A stretch of 64,000 nt of DNA from DAOUJI01 sp034422875 (lineage in GTDB: Bacteria > Chloroflexota > Dehalococcoidia > Lucifugimonadales > JAGWBF01). Below are positions 30,714 to 40,162 of the stretch, in pieces. The notes under the pieces were generated by a model, which was not told the origin of the DNA, ran no database searches, and saw only the letters and a program-made list of their open reading frames with translations. The translations under genes were made by a program, and so were the position numbers. The stretch spans positions 1 to 64,000 of the forward strand of contig DAOUJI010000031.1 in assembly GCA_034422875.1 (NCBI GenBank). The letters run 5' to 3'. Positions within the stretch are counted from its first letter, which is position 1. Each line of letters opens with the position of its first letter.

Positions 30714-33545
30714 ATGGGACAGAACAGCACTCCATCGGTTTTCGTATCTCTGGACCTCGAGACGACCGGCCTTGACGCCGAGCGTGACGCGATAATCGAA
30801 ATCGGCGCCGTGAAGTTCCGGGGCCGCGAGGTCATCGACACCTACCAGACCCTCGTCAACCCCTTCCGGCAACTGCCCGACTTCATCAAACGTCTAACAG
30901 GAATCACTCAACGCAGCCTCGACAGGGCTGTGCCTTTTGCAGCCGTTGCAGGAGAGTTGGAAGAGTTCATTGGGGACCTCCCAATAGTCGGCCACAACAT
31001 CGAGTTTGACATAAAGTTCCTGGCCAGTCACGGGTTGACCCTGCCCAACGACTCTTACGACACCTGGGACCTGGCCTCGGTCCTGCTGCCATACTCCACT
31101 GAATACTCCCTCTCCAGCCTGGCCCCCGCCATGGGAGCCGACCACAACAATCCCCACAGAGCGCTGTCGGACGCCCAGGCGACCTACGGAGTCTTTGTTC
31201 AACTACTGAATGAAGCAGAAAAGCTGGACCCGTCGGTTGCGGACACTATAGGCAGACTCGCCGCACGGTCTCAGTGGAAAGCCGGAGGCCTTATGGGCCG
31301 ACGGCCAGACTCCGAGTCCAGCCCAGCCCCAATCGGGTCTGATATAGAGACGTTAAGCCTCTCTCAGCGGCTGACCCGCTCAAGCAAGAGGCCCAGGCGA
31401 CTCTCCGAGTTTCCCGAAGCCTCGATTGAGGGGATCTCGTCCGTACTGGAACCGGCTGGCCTTGTGGCCCAGGCGTTCCCAGGCTTTGAACGGCGCCCAG
31501 AACAGGCGGCAATGACCGATGCAGTGGCCGGGGCGATAGCTGGAAACCGTCACCTGATGGTTGAGGCGGGCACCGGCGTGGGTAAGTCGTTGGCTTATCT
31601 GATTCCTGCCATCGTCTACTCGGTCCAGTCCGGAGACCGTGTCGTCGTGTCCACCAACACCATCAACCTGCAGGAACAACTTCTGAAAAAAGACATCCCC
31701 GACTTGGTGAGGCTGCTGGAGGACGGCGGCATGATTCCCAGAGGAGAGTTCAAGGTCGCCTCGCTGAAAGGCCGGGCGAACTACATGTGTCTCAGGCGTT
31801 GGGAGCAGATGGCCCGGTCCGAGTCCCTGAACGTCAACGAGGCCAGGCTTCTGAGCAAAACGCTCCTCTGGCTCCAGGAGACGGAGACGGGAGACAGGGC
31901 CGAAATCAACCTTGCCGGACGGGACGCCTTCACGTGGAACCGAATCTCTTCGGCGGAGGCCGGCCAATGCACCGGGACCAGGGGAGAGGGACCCTGCTTC
32001 CTCCGCTCCGCAAGGGACAAAGCGGAAGGCGCCCACATCGTGGTCATCAACCACGCCCTGCTCCTCTCCGATTTGGCGATCGACGGCGGCGTCCTGCCGG
32101 AATACCAACACATCATTATCGACGAGGCCCACAACCTGGAAGAGGGCGCAACCCGGCAGCTGGGGTTCCAAGTGGCAGAGACCCGGATAGACGACACTCT
32201 GGAGGCTTTGGCTCGTATCCTGACCGAAGTCAGCGTTCTGCTAAACGCCCCCACGGTTTCGCCGGAACAGCGGCAACTTGGCAGAGACATGGTGGAGGCG
32301 TTCCAGCCCAGGTGGGCCGGTCGAATGAGGGAGAGGTGGGCCAGACTTTGGAACCAGATAGACTCCTTCCTTATGAACCATGCCCAGAACGGTGATTCGG
32401 ACCAGTTGAGAATCACCCGAGGGACCCGTTCACAGCCTGCGTGGTCCGAGGTCGAGCTTAACTGGGAGAACGTGGACGCTGTCCTCGGCGAGGCCAGCCG
32501 GTTGTGCGACAACTTAGCGAATTTACTAGACAACATTGACGTCGAGGGACCCATCACCCCTGAGAGCGTTGTCCTCGACTTATCCGGCTGGGAAGAGAAC
32601 CTTTGGGTGTTGCGCGACAGGCTGAAGACCCTCCTGGGTGTCGCGCCCCAGGAAGAACGGATCGACTGGATTACACGGGAGCGAGTCAGAGGAGGGGATG
32701 CTTCCAAGTCCGCCATCGTCATGAACTCGGCGCCACTGCACGTGGGCCGGGAATTGGACTCCAAGCTGTTCTCTCAGAAGAGCTCGGTGGTCTTGACCAG
32801 CGCTACGCTGACCGTAGGGGGCGAATTTAGCTACACCCGTGAGCGGACCGGACTGCAAGGAGCTGACGAACTGACCGTGGGGTCGCCCTTTGACTACCAA
32901 AAGGCAGCCCTGCTGATGGTCCCGGAAGACATGCCCAACCCGGACTCTTTCGGATACCAGGAGGCTCTGGAAAACCTGCTGGTCTCGCTTGCCCATGCCC
33001 TGGCAGGCCGAACATTGGCCCTCTTCACCTCCCACGCATCTCTGAGGAAGACGGCCCAGGCTATACGGGGCGCGGTGGAGGCTGAGGGTATCCGAGTCCT
33101 CGCCCAAGGAATCGACGGTTCGCCAGCCCAGATAATGAGAAGTTTCAGCTCCAGCACTGACGGCATAATCCTTGGCACCAGCAGCTTCTGGGAGGGAGTG
33201 GACCTGTCTGACGGAGCCTTGAAAGCCCTGGTCATCGCCAGACTTCCCTTTAATGTGCCCACCGACCCAATCTTCTCCGCCCGATCCGAAGGCTATGAGG
33301 AGCCGTTCACCCAGTACGCCATACCCCAGGCCGCCCTCCGGTTCAGGCAAGGCTTCGGCAGGCTCATCCGCGGCAGCGGGGACAGGGGAAGTGTCGTCGT
33401 GGCGGACAAGCGCATCACTTCCAGGTCCTACGGCAAGATATTTCTCAGATCGCTTCCGCCGGTGACATTCAAAAAGCCTCCGTTGAGCGCGGTGGCCGAT
33501 GAGGCCGCTTTATGGGCGGCGGGAGTCATGGAGCCACAGCCGTGA
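30714..33545 (+). CDS. dinG: DinG-family helicase with N-terminal DnaQ-like exonuclease
   Basis: The 943-residue protein joins a DEDDh exonuclease domain (about 8-165: VSLDLETTGLDAERDAIIEI, IVGHNIEFDIKFLA, HRALSDAQAT) to an XPD/DinG-like SF2 helicase. The helicase has Walker A EAGTGVGKSLAYL, DEAH in IIDEAHNLEEG, four Cys around YMCLRR and QCTGTRGEGPCFL for a likely Fe-S cluster, and motif VI QGFGRLIRGSGDRG. This is the Bacillus-type DinG architecture. It resolves R-loops, D-loops or repair intermediates. The OGG gene overlaps by 4 bases, suggesting a DNA-repair operon. Confidence 0.93.
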   Translation: MGQNSTPSVFVSLDLETTGLDAERDAIIEIGAVKFRGREVIDTYQTLVNPFRQLPDFIKRLTGITQRSLDRAVPFAAVAGELEEFIGDLPIVGHNIEFDIKFLASHGLTLPNDSYDTWDLASVLLPYSTEYSLSSLAPAMGADHNNPHRALSDAQATYGVFVQLLNEAEKLDPSVADTIGRLAARSQWKAGGLMGRRPDSESSPAPIGSDIETLSLSQRLTRSSKRPRRLSEFPEASIEGISSVLEPAGLVAQAFPGFERRPEQAAMTDAVAGAIAGNRHLMVEAGTGVGKSLAYLIPAIVYSVQSGDRVVVSTNTINLQEQLLKKDIPDLVRLLEDGGMIPRGEFKVASLKGRANYMCLRRWEQMARSESLNVNEARLLSKTLLWLQETETGDRAEINLAGRDAFTWNRISSAEAGQCTGTRGEGPCFLRSARDKAEGAHIVVINHALLLSDLAIDGGVLPEYQHIIIDEAHNLEEGATRQLGFQVAETRIDDTLEALARILTEVSVLLNAPTVSPEQRQLGRDMVEAFQPRWAGRMRERWARLWNQIDSFLMNHAQNGDSDQLRITRGTRSQPAWSEVELNWENVDAVLGEASRLCDNLANLLDNIDVEGPITPESVVLDLSGWEENLWVLRDRLKTLLGVAPQEERIDWITRERVRGGDASKSAIVMNSAPLHVGRELDSKLFSQKSSVVLTSATLTVGGEFSYTRERTGLQGADELTVGSPFDYQKAALLMVPEDMPNPDSFGYQEALENLLVSLAHALAGRTLALFTSHASLRKTAQAIRGAVEAEGIRVLAQGIDGSPAQIMRSFSSSTDGIILGTSSFWEGVDLSDGALKALVIARLPFNVPTDPIFSARSEGYEEPFTQYAIPQAALRFRQGFGRLIRGSGDRGSVVVADKRITSRSYGKIFLRSLPPVTFKKPPLSAVADEAALWAAGVMEPQP

Positions 33546-34441
33546 CCGACGCTCCGGTAACGCTCCACATAGACCAGCCCTTCGACCTGACGTCCTCCCT
33601 GAACAGCGGTCAGTCCCATCGATGGGAGCGGACCGACAGCCCATATGGGCCTTCCCAAGAATGGCGCCTTGGCATGATGCTGGGCCACTTGATCCAGGTC
33701 CGGCAGGTCTCGGGCAACGGCACGGGCGGAGCATCCTTGGAGCTAAGGTCGGACCCGCCACGAGCCCCCGGCGACTTGACGTCATTGGTGAGACGTTACT
33801 TCCGGCTCGACGATGACATAGAGGGGATTTACCAGCGAATCTCTTCCGACCCACGAGTTGCGGAGATGGTGCAGCAGTACAAGGGATTACGGCTCCTCCG
33901 CCTGGATCCCTGGGAATGTTTCGTCTCTTTTATTTGTTCCGCGAACTCCAACATCCCCCGGATCCACCAGAACATGGAGTCGATGGCCACCTCTTTCGGC
34001 GAGCCTCTGACAATCGACGGACAAGTGCGCTATTCCTTCCCGTCGCCTGAGAAGTTAGCCGAGGTGGGAGAACAGCCTCTACGCGACCTGGGGCTGGGGT
34101 TCAGGGCGAAGTACGTAGCAGCAGGCTCCCGTATGGTGGCGGGCGGAGACCTGGACTTGGACGAACTGACAACGGTTCCCTACGCTGAGGCCAAGGAACG
34201 CCTCATGACCGTTCCGGGCATCGGCCCCAAGGTGGCGGACTGCATACTTCTACATTCCCTGGACAAGCTGGAGGCTTTCCCTATCGATGTTTGGGTGCGC
34301 AGGGCACTGAGCGAGTGGTACTTCCCCGGCATGAAGCCCCCCACTGACAGGGTTATGTTGGAATGGGCCCAGGACTACTTCGGCGACCTGGGCGGCTACT
34401 CCCAACTCTACCTCTTCCACGGTCGCCGCCTCCAGAAGTAA
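33542..34441 (+). CDS. ogg: 8-oxoguanine DNA glycosylase (OGG1-type)
   Basis: The 299-residue protein has the OGG N-terminal domain (FDLTSSLNSGQSHRWERT) and a helix-hairpin-helix GPD domain. It includes the oxoG-pocket region FICSANSNIPRIHQNM, the catalytic Lys in VPGIGPKVADCILL and the catalytic Asp in FPIDVWVRRAL. It excises 8-oxoguanine and nicks the abasic site. A GTG at 33542 overlaps the dinG stop as GTGA; the earlier frame start at 33512 is less likely. Confidence 0.92.
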   Translation: MTDAPVTLHIDQPFDLTSSLNSGQSHRWERTDSPYGPSQEWRLGMMLGHLIQVRQVSGNGTGGASLELRSDPPRAPGDLTSLVRRYFRLDDDIEGIYQRISSDPRVAEMVQQYKGLRLLRLDPWECFVSFICSANSNIPRIHQNMESMATSFGEPLTIDGQVRYSFPSPEKLAEVGEQPLRDLGLGFRAKYVAAGSRMVAGGDLDLDELTTVPYAEAKERLMTVPGIGPKVADCILLHSLDKLEAFPIDVWVRRALSEWYFPGMKPPTDRVMLEWAQDYFGDLGGYSQLYLFHGRRLQK

Positions 34442-34584
34442 GAGGCGGCTTCAACGCCCAGTCTCCGTTCTTTTGAGCCTCCGGACGCCCTACTACGACA
34501 TAACAGCATTGACCACAGAACGGTTGGCAGCGTATCTTTGACTCGTGGGTAGGAAACTCTCATTACGGACTGGGAGAGGACGGT

Positions 34585-34863
34585 ATGGCTAGCCGCACTT
34601 ATGGCCCTGGGGAAATCACCGCCTTGGGAGAAGCTATCTACCGTGAACAAATCCAGCCTCAAGTTGGACTGGTCGAAACCGGCACGTTCGTAGTCATCGA
34701 TGTCGAGTCCGGCGATTATGAGATCGACGACAGAGACGCCACAGCCACCCGACGATTGTTGGAACGGAGACCCGACGCCGTGACCTATGGACTGCGCGTA
34801 GGCTATCGCGCGGCATACCGTAGCCCACAAGGAGATAGACGATGGCGACTCGAACTCCCGTAA
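34585..34863 (+). CDS. Small conserved hypothetical protein
   Basis: The 92-residue protein has the patterns FVVIDVESGDYEIDDRDATA and VTYGLRVGYRAAYR. I recall these from a widespread small family of unknown function, sometimes next to aspartic-protease-like genes. No catalytic motif is visible. GAGAGGAC precedes the ATG. It overlaps the following amidohydrolase gene by 22 bases, so the two are likely cotranscribed, but no such protease is present here. Confidence 0.7.
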   Translation: MASRTYGPGEITALGEAIYREQIQPQVGLVETGTFVVIDVESGDYEIDDRDATATRRLLERRPDAVTYGLRVGYRAAYRSPQGDRRWRLELP

Positions 34864-35696
34864 TCGATGTCCAAGTGCATGCCTACGAGCGGGACCGGCC
34901 GGAGCGCCCTTGGGTCGGGCACCTGGTGGGTCCCGATGAGGTTACCGGTGATGATATGGTGGCAGCCATGGACGCCGTCGGCGTTGACGGCGCTTTGCTG
35001 GTCTCGCCGTACACCATGTACCGCTACGACCCCAGCTACGCGCTTGAGGTTTACGACAAACATCCGGACCGGTTCGGCCTTATCAAGCCATTTGACCCCG
35101 AGTCGGAGACTGTGGCTGACGAGATGGCTGAGTGGGCGAGCAAGCCAGGTGTGGTCGGAGCGCGCCTAATGTTCTGGGGACATCCGTACGAACCGGACCA
35201 TCCCGGTCTCAATCGCATACTCGCAGGCGGGGCCAAAGCCGGCTTTCCGGTGAACGTCATGTGCTCGGGCCAGCTTCCCCTCTTGCTGGAGCTTGCTCGC
35301 CGTAATCCAGACACCCAGATCGTGATCGACCACCTGGGCATAGCACAACCCTTCTACCCACCGCCGCCACCGGAGCCGTTTGGCGATTTACCCAACGTGC
35401 TTGCGCTGGCGGAACTGGACAACGTAGCCATCAAGATTTCCGGGACCTGCACTCTGTCTCATGAGCCGTTCCCGTACCCGGACATCTGGGAACCTTTGGG
35501 GAGAGTGTTCGACGCGTTCGGTTTCGACAGGTGCATGTGGGGCACCGACTGGACACGTGCGGTGAAGCTGTTGACCTATGAGCAGGGTGTTGAAGCATTC
35601 AGGGTGACGGACCGGCTCTCGGATTCAGACCGGTCGGCCCTCATGGGCGGAACGCTGGCGAAGATTTACAACTGGGCGCCTGTTATAAGAGAGTAG
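34842..35696 (+). CDS. Amidohydrolase-family (ACMSD-like TIM barrel) hydrolase
   Basis: The 284-residue protein has DVQVHAYERD at the N-terminal metal site (HxH replaced by QVH), VIDHLG near residue 165 and MWGTDWTRA with the catalytic Asp near residue 230. This fits the amidohydrolase-2 group (decarboxylases and lactonases such as 2-pyrone-4,6-dicarboxylate lactonase). The substrate is unknown. AAGGAG lies before the ATG. It faces the luciferase-like gene tail to tail. Confidence 0.87.
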   Translation: MATRTPVIDVQVHAYERDRPERPWVGHLVGPDEVTGDDMVAAMDAVGVDGALLVSPYTMYRYDPSYALEVYDKHPDRFGLIKPFDPESETVADEMAEWASKPGVVGARLMFWGHPYEPDHPGLNRILAGGAKAGFPVNVMCSGQLPLLLELARRNPDTQIVIDHLGIAQPFYPPPPPEPFGDLPNVLALAELDNVAIKISGTCTLSHEPFPYPDIWEPLGRVFDAFGFDRCMWGTDWTRAVKLLTYEQGVEAFRVTDRLSDSDRSALMGGTLAKIYNWAPVIRE

Positions 35697-35725
35697 GTTG
35701 GTGACGGGCCGCTGCCCACCCGCTC

Positions 35726-36790
35726 CTACCAGGACTTCAGGACCGGCAGCACTTCTTCCGCAAAGAGCTTCAGGCCTCGCTCGGCGACGTCGTAAGGCGT
35801 CCCTCCGAACCGGAAGGCGACGTTCCACTCGAAATCGCCCAGCAGGGCCCGGCGTTCCTCAAGACCCCGTAGAATCTTGTCCGGGGTGCCCCAACTGGCG
35901 GCCTTCATAAAACCTTCCACAGCCCCATCGAGACCAGCCGCGCGTGCGATTTCAGCCTTCTGCTGATAAGCGTTGTAACCCTTCACCGCCTTGAAGTGGT
36001 CGCTGAGGAACTCGTAGTGGTAGAAATTGCTCTCCACAAACTTGCCCTGGTACTGACGCGCCTCGTCTTCACACTGCTCAAGGTCAGGACCGCATATGAC
36101 GAACTCGGTGAGCATCAAGGCCGGAGGCTCCGTTCCGTGAAATTCACGGTGCAAGGCTCGGCCCCGCTCGATCCCCGGCATCCGCATTTCCCAGGGACGG
36201 TCAGCGAACATAACAATGTGCGCGCCCAGTTTGGCCGCTGAGAGGACGGAATCGTCGCTGGCGGCAACGGCGTAGATGCGCCCGTCGAAGGAATGCTGCG
36301 GTCGAGGACGTATCTCCGTCCGGGGCTGCTTGTAGTAGGGCCCGTTTCCCTCGATGAAGCCTGTCCTGAGTGCTTCGACAATCATTGGCGCAGCTTCGTC
36401 GAAACGCTCCCTCGATTCGTCCATGCTGATGCCGAACATCTCGAACTCTCGCCGCGCCAGGCCTCGCCCGAACCCCAGCCGGAGCCGGCCGTTGCTCAAC
36501 ATGTCGAGAACGGCTGCGTTCTCCGCAACCCGCAACGGGTTATGCCACGGGAGTATCACGGCGGCCGTGCCCACGTCGACGTTGGGGTGCTTGGCTGCAA
36601 CGTGGGTCATAAGATGGAGATTGTCAGGCACGAAGGAGTAATCGTTGAAGTGGTGCTCCGCCGACCAGAGGCAATCGAAACCCGAGTCAGCGGCGATCTC
36701 AGCCAGCCGCAACTCCTCTTCCCACATCTGGCCGTCCGAGCCCTCTTCCCAGCCGTAGCTGGAGAAGATCATCATCATTCCTACATCCAT
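35726..36790 (-). CDS. Luciferase-like (LLM class) flavin-dependent monooxygenase
   Basis: The 354-residue bacterial-luciferase-family protein has IFSSYGWEEG at the start, DCLWSAEHHFNDYSF, DVGTAAVILPWHNPLRVAEN and LRLGFGRGLARREFEMFGIS. It probably uses FMN or F420 and oxidises an unknown compound. Such paralogs are numerous in SAR202-type genomes. The SDR gene upstream on the same strand (49 bases away) may be in the same transcript and pathway. Confidence 0.9.
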   Translation of the reverse strand: MDVGMMMIFSSYGWEEGSDGQMWEEELRLAEIAADSGFDCLWSAEHHFNDYSFVPDNLHLMTHVAAKHPNVDVGTAAVILPWHNPLRVAENAAVLDMLSNGRLRLGFGRGLARREFEMFGISMDESRERFDEAAPMIVEALRTGFIEGNGPYYKQPRTEIRPRPQHSFDGRIYAVAASDDSVLSAAKLGAHIVMFADRPWEMRMPGIERGRALHREFHGTEPPALMLTEFVICGPDLEQCEDEARQYQGKFVESNFYHYEFLSDHFKAVKGYNAYQQKAEIARAAGLDGAVEGFMKAASWGTPDKILRGLEERRALLGDFEWNVAFRFGGTPYDVAERGLKLFAEEVLPVLKSW

Positions 36791-36838
36791 CCAACTGCTC
36801 CTTCCGAATCGTTCAAGTTACACCCAGTGCGCCGGGAA

Positions 36839-37681
36839 TCAATAGCTGGGCTTGGTGGAGTACGGGGTCAACTGGAGTTCGTGGGTCCAGCAGGACTTGT
36901 CCTGAGTATGCAGATAGTAGAAAGCCTCGGCTATCTTGACGGGGTTCATCACCAACTCAGGCTGCTGCTGGACACGGGGGAGGGCTCTCGTGCCTGGAGA
37001 GTCTATGGTGCCGTCGATTACCACGTTGGCGACGTGCACGCCGTACTCGGAATACTCCTCCGTCAACGCCTGGGCCAGCGTGCGCATCAACACCCTCGGG
37101 TAGTAGAGCGACTGTCCGGTGTACCGCTTTCTCCCACGCAACGACTGCGAGTTGTTGGAAAACAGAATGGAGCCTTCGCCCCGCTCCCGCATGGCGGGCA
37201 ACACCTCCTGGGCAACCAGGAAGGGACCGCTGCTGGAGATGTGCTGAGCAGTCTCTAATATCTCGTAGGGAATGTATTCCAGCAGTTCTTGTTCCGGCGG
37301 AAGGTCGCGCCCCTCCAGGTAGCCCGCGTTGTAGACCAGCACGTTTGGGTCTCCAGCCTGCTCCCGGATCTCGGCAAAGGCGTTGGATATAGAGTCCCGG
37401 GACGCCAGGTCCAGCTCCACGATTATGCTTTCGCCGCCCTGTTCCCGGATCGCTGCCTCCAACGGCGCCGCGTTGGCGGTGCTGCGGGTGGTCAACACGG
37501 TGAAGAAGCCCTCTTGCGCAAACTTCTGGGAGATGGCTCCTCCCACTCCCCAGCGTACGCCGACGGGCAGGTCGCTGTCGTCAATGGCCCTGCCGTGGGC
37601 CAGATGGGTGTTGCGGCCGTCTGCCTGCCACTTGGACGTCGCCCCTATCACGACGGCGACGGGTTTACAGTTCGAGTTCAT
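36839..37681 (-). CDS. Divergent SDR-family oxidoreductase with insertion in the cofactor loop
   Basis: The 280-residue SDR protein starts VAVVIGATSKW; about 30 residues later comes GVRWGVGGAISQKFAQEGFF. The usual short TGxxxGIG cofactor loop is therefore split by an insertion of about 30 residues. NAG is present (VLVYNAGYLEG) and Ser in SNNSQSLRG, but the YxxxK pair is unusual: the Tyr region reads YTGQSLYYPRVL and lacks the Lys. NADPH binding and activity may differ from standard SDRs. It is in the same orientation as the luciferase-like gene. Confidence 0.82.
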   Translation of the reverse strand: MNSNCKPVAVVIGATSKWQADGRNTHLAHGRAIDDSDLPVGVRWGVGGAISQKFAQEGFFTVLTTRSTANAAPLEAAIREQGGESIIVELDLASRDSISNAFAEIREQAGDPNVLVYNAGYLEGRDLPPEQELLEYIPYEILETAQHISSSGPFLVAQEVLPAMRERGEGSILFSNNSQSLRGRKRYTGQSLYYPRVLMRTLAQALTEEYSEYGVHVANVVIDGTIDSPGTRALPRVQQQPELVMNPVKIAEAFYYLHTQDKSCWTHELQLTPYSTKPSY

Positions 37682-37927
37682 GTCCGATTCCTTTCGTATG
37701 GATGTCGACTACCTGTGATCACTGACAAATGAGCCTGTTAACGGCGGTTATCCTGTCTGCGTGACAGAAATCCATGAGGCTACTGGTGTGCCAGCATAGA
37801 GAGTGCTCCAAGGAGGACAAACTTCAGGTCGCACCAACAAGATTTGACATGCCAGATTCAGCAGTTAGTCCAGCAAGTGAACTCCAGTCTTTTAAGGGTC
37901 GCAGGACAAAGACCCATCGGTATCTGT
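37682..37927. other. Gap between FRG-TPR gene and SDR gene
   Basis: About 245 bases with no gene seen. A small CTGTC/GACAG hairpin occurs near 37755-37770. The stretch marks the change from GC-rich flanking sequence to the AT-richer FRG-TPR gene. Confidence 0.4.
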
Positions 37928-39940
37928 TTAGTCATATGGACGTTCCTTGACGGAAATCGTATCCTCGGGACCCTTCTGAACGGATGGTACGGACGACAAC
38001 ATAGACTCTATGTCTTCCGGGAATTTTACTCCGTTGATTTTTTCAAAGGTTGCAACGTTCGAATGTTCCTCACTAAATTCCGACACAATGTCGATCCCCA
38101 TATTTTGAGCGGCCGTCAAGTCTGCTTTAGCCAACTCCCACTCGGACAGGTGTAACCAAACCTGACTCCGATTGTAATAGGCACATGAATCATTCTCATT
38201 TAATTCGAGAGCCCGGTCGAAGTCCCGTTTAGCATGTTCAAAATCACGTTTGCCTATATAGGCACTACCACGATTGCAATAAGCGTTGGAATCGTCGCTA
38301 TTCAGGTCTATAGCCCTATCGTAATCATAGATTGCCCCGTCAAAATCGTCTTGATTTATGTATATCGTACCTCGATTGAAACGAGCACCGTAATGCTCTG
38401 GTTCCAGTTCTATGACTCGGTCGTAATCCCGAAGGGCTCGATCGAAATCACCTTTGCTGATATAAGCCGTACCTCGGTCGTAGTGAGCCTCAACATCGTT
38501 CTGATCAAGCTCTATCACAAGATCAAAATCTTTGATTGCACTGTCGAAATTGCCTATTCTAAGATAGACCATGGCCCGATTGGAATAAGCATGGGCATGA
38601 TTGGGGTCCAGCTCAATAGCCTTGGTAAAGCTCTGCTCCGCTAGATCAAAATCGCCTTTGCGAAGGTAAGCACTCCCTCTATTGCAATAAGCATGGACAT
38701 TTCTCGAATCAAGCTCTATAGCCCGGTCAAAGTCACTGATGGCAAGGTTAAAGTCATCTTGACTGAGGCGTGAAATGGCCCGGTAATAATAGCCAGAAGA
38801 ATTGTTCGGGTCCAATCCAATCAAACTGTCGCAGTCCTGTATGGCTAGTGTGAATTCGGTCTTGTTAACATACGCAACGGCTCGGTATTGATAACCATAC
38901 GAGTTGCCTGGATCCAATTCAATCAACTTGCAACAGTCCTGAATGGCTAGGTCAAATTCATTTTTGTTGACATAGGCAACGGCGCGATGATGATAAGCAC
39001 TAACATCCCGTGGATCTAACTCTATTGCCTGGCTGTAGTCTCTTATAGCTCGATCGATTTCACCTTTGCTAATGTAAGCATCACCACGATGGTAATAGAC
39101 ATGGGAATATCTGGGGTTCAAATCTATCGCTTGGTTATAGTCGTGAATTGCATGGTCTATATCGCCCGTACCTCTATACACATTGCCCCGGAGGATATAG
39201 GCGTGGTCCATTCGAGGGTCGAATTCGATGGCTTCTGTATAGTGTTCGATCGCTTGTTCGTAGTTACCTTCCTCGGCCCGGGTCACTCCAAGAGTAACCT
39301 CTGCGTTGGCTCTATAACGGACATTCTCTAGCCTAATAAAGCCATGTAGATCATTGAATACAGTTTCAGGAAATACGCCGTGGCAATTGCGGAGGTAACG
39401 AAGTATCGGTTGTTTTAGGTCTTTGGAAATGTCGACAACATCGTAGTCTTCTATCACTCCCTCTGGTGGGAGCACGAAGATGCTGTGTTGAGCAATAACA
39501 CGATTAGCAGTTCTCCGTGGTTCTTTGATATAGGTGGTCATTGCACCATCTTTTCGCAACAAAATAACTCGTGCGTCTCGGGTGGGTGCTGCATAGCAAG
39601 CAAAAAACAATGCAATGAGATAGTTCGTTGTGAAGTCTATTAAGTTTGTCTTCCCTCCATAGTGTTGCAATTGGCTCAGGATTTCGAGGTCATCGGTCTC
39701 GTCTGTGTATTCCCTGGCTCTATCCAGGATGCTTTCCTGGATGCTTTCTGCATCAAAATGAGAGGCAAGCCCAACCCCTTCGTATTGCCTGTATAAACTT
39801 GACGACACCTGATCATAACATTCAGATTCACCACGAAATATGAACTGACCGCTATGTGACATCTTGGTGAGTCTATTAGCGATTTGAAGAACTTCGTCTA
39901 GCCTGTCATCATCCTGATAGGTTGTGTTCGGTTGATTCAT
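37928..39940 (-). CDS. FRG domain protein with twelve TPR repeats
   Basis: The protein of about 670 residues has an N-terminal FRG domain (FIFRGES near residue 33, LQHYGGKTNLIDFTTNYLIA, ALFFACY) and then twelve consecutive 34-residue TPR units. These units carry signatures such as AYYNRG, AIRDYSQAIELDPR and AYCNRGSAY. FRG domains occur in phage, prophage and defence genes and are thought to be toxic or nucleotide-acting; TPRs bind partners. Base composition is lower than the flanks (28 and 27 G+C per 60-base line at 38281 and 38881, against 42 at 41401), which suggests transfer. The ATG at 39940 is preferred; 40039 is possible. Confidence 0.82.
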   Translation of the reverse strand: MNQPNTTYQDDDRLDEVLQIANRLTKMSHSGQFIFRGESECYDQVSSSLYRQYEGVGLASHFDAESIQESILDRAREYTDETDDLEILSQLQHYGGKTNLIDFTTNYLIALFFACYAAPTRDARVILLRKDGAMTTYIKEPRRTANRVIAQHSIFVLPPEGVIEDYDVVDISKDLKQPILRYLRNCHGVFPETVFNDLHGFIRLENVRYRANAEVTLGVTRAEEGNYEQAIEHYTEAIEFDPRMDHAYILRGNVYRGTGDIDHAIHDYNQAIDLNPRYSHVYYHRGDAYISKGEIDRAIRDYSQAIELDPRDVSAYHHRAVAYVNKNEFDLAIQDCCKLIELDPGNSYGYQYRAVAYVNKTEFTLAIQDCDSLIGLDPNNSSGYYYRAISRLSQDDFNLAISDFDRAIELDSRNVHAYCNRGSAYLRKGDFDLAEQSFTKAIELDPNHAHAYSNRAMVYLRIGNFDSAIKDFDLVIELDQNDVEAHYDRGTAYISKGDFDRALRDYDRVIELEPEHYGARFNRGTIYINQDDFDGAIYDYDRAIDLNSDDSNAYCNRGSAYIGKRDFEHAKRDFDRALELNENDSCAYYNRSQVWLHLSEWELAKADLTAAQNMGIDIVSEFSEEHSNVATFEKINGVKFPEDIESMLSSVPSVQKGPEDTISVKERPYD

Positions 39941-40162
39941 ATCGGCCCAGTGACCCCCATAGATTCTTCGATCGCAATCCAGTATAGGTAATCGTAGTTG
40001 ACAAAGAAACCCAGTGTGTCGGACATGACGCCAAACCACGCCCTTATCACGCGATCGATCTGTTACTGTTCCTAGTCCGAACAGGTCGGAAATCGCTGAC
40101 CCAAACGGAATTGAGTGACACCCGATGCGAAGATATGACGGTTAGCTTGCCCCTGGCCTACC

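Noticed and set aside
31781..32764. 327-residue minus-strand frame inside dinG
   Set aside because: Serine- and arginine-rich shadow of a well-conserved helicase; no motif or ribosome site.
36293..37258. 321-residue plus-strand open frame opposite the luciferase-like and SDR genes
   Set aside because: It runs antisense across two recognised genes and shows no domain; GC-rich codons make such frames common here.
37928..39200. Regularly spaced DNA similarity suggesting a CRISPR-like array
   Set aside because: The period is 102 bases, it is in frame and encodes TPR motifs; there are no conserved short repeats with unrelated spacers.
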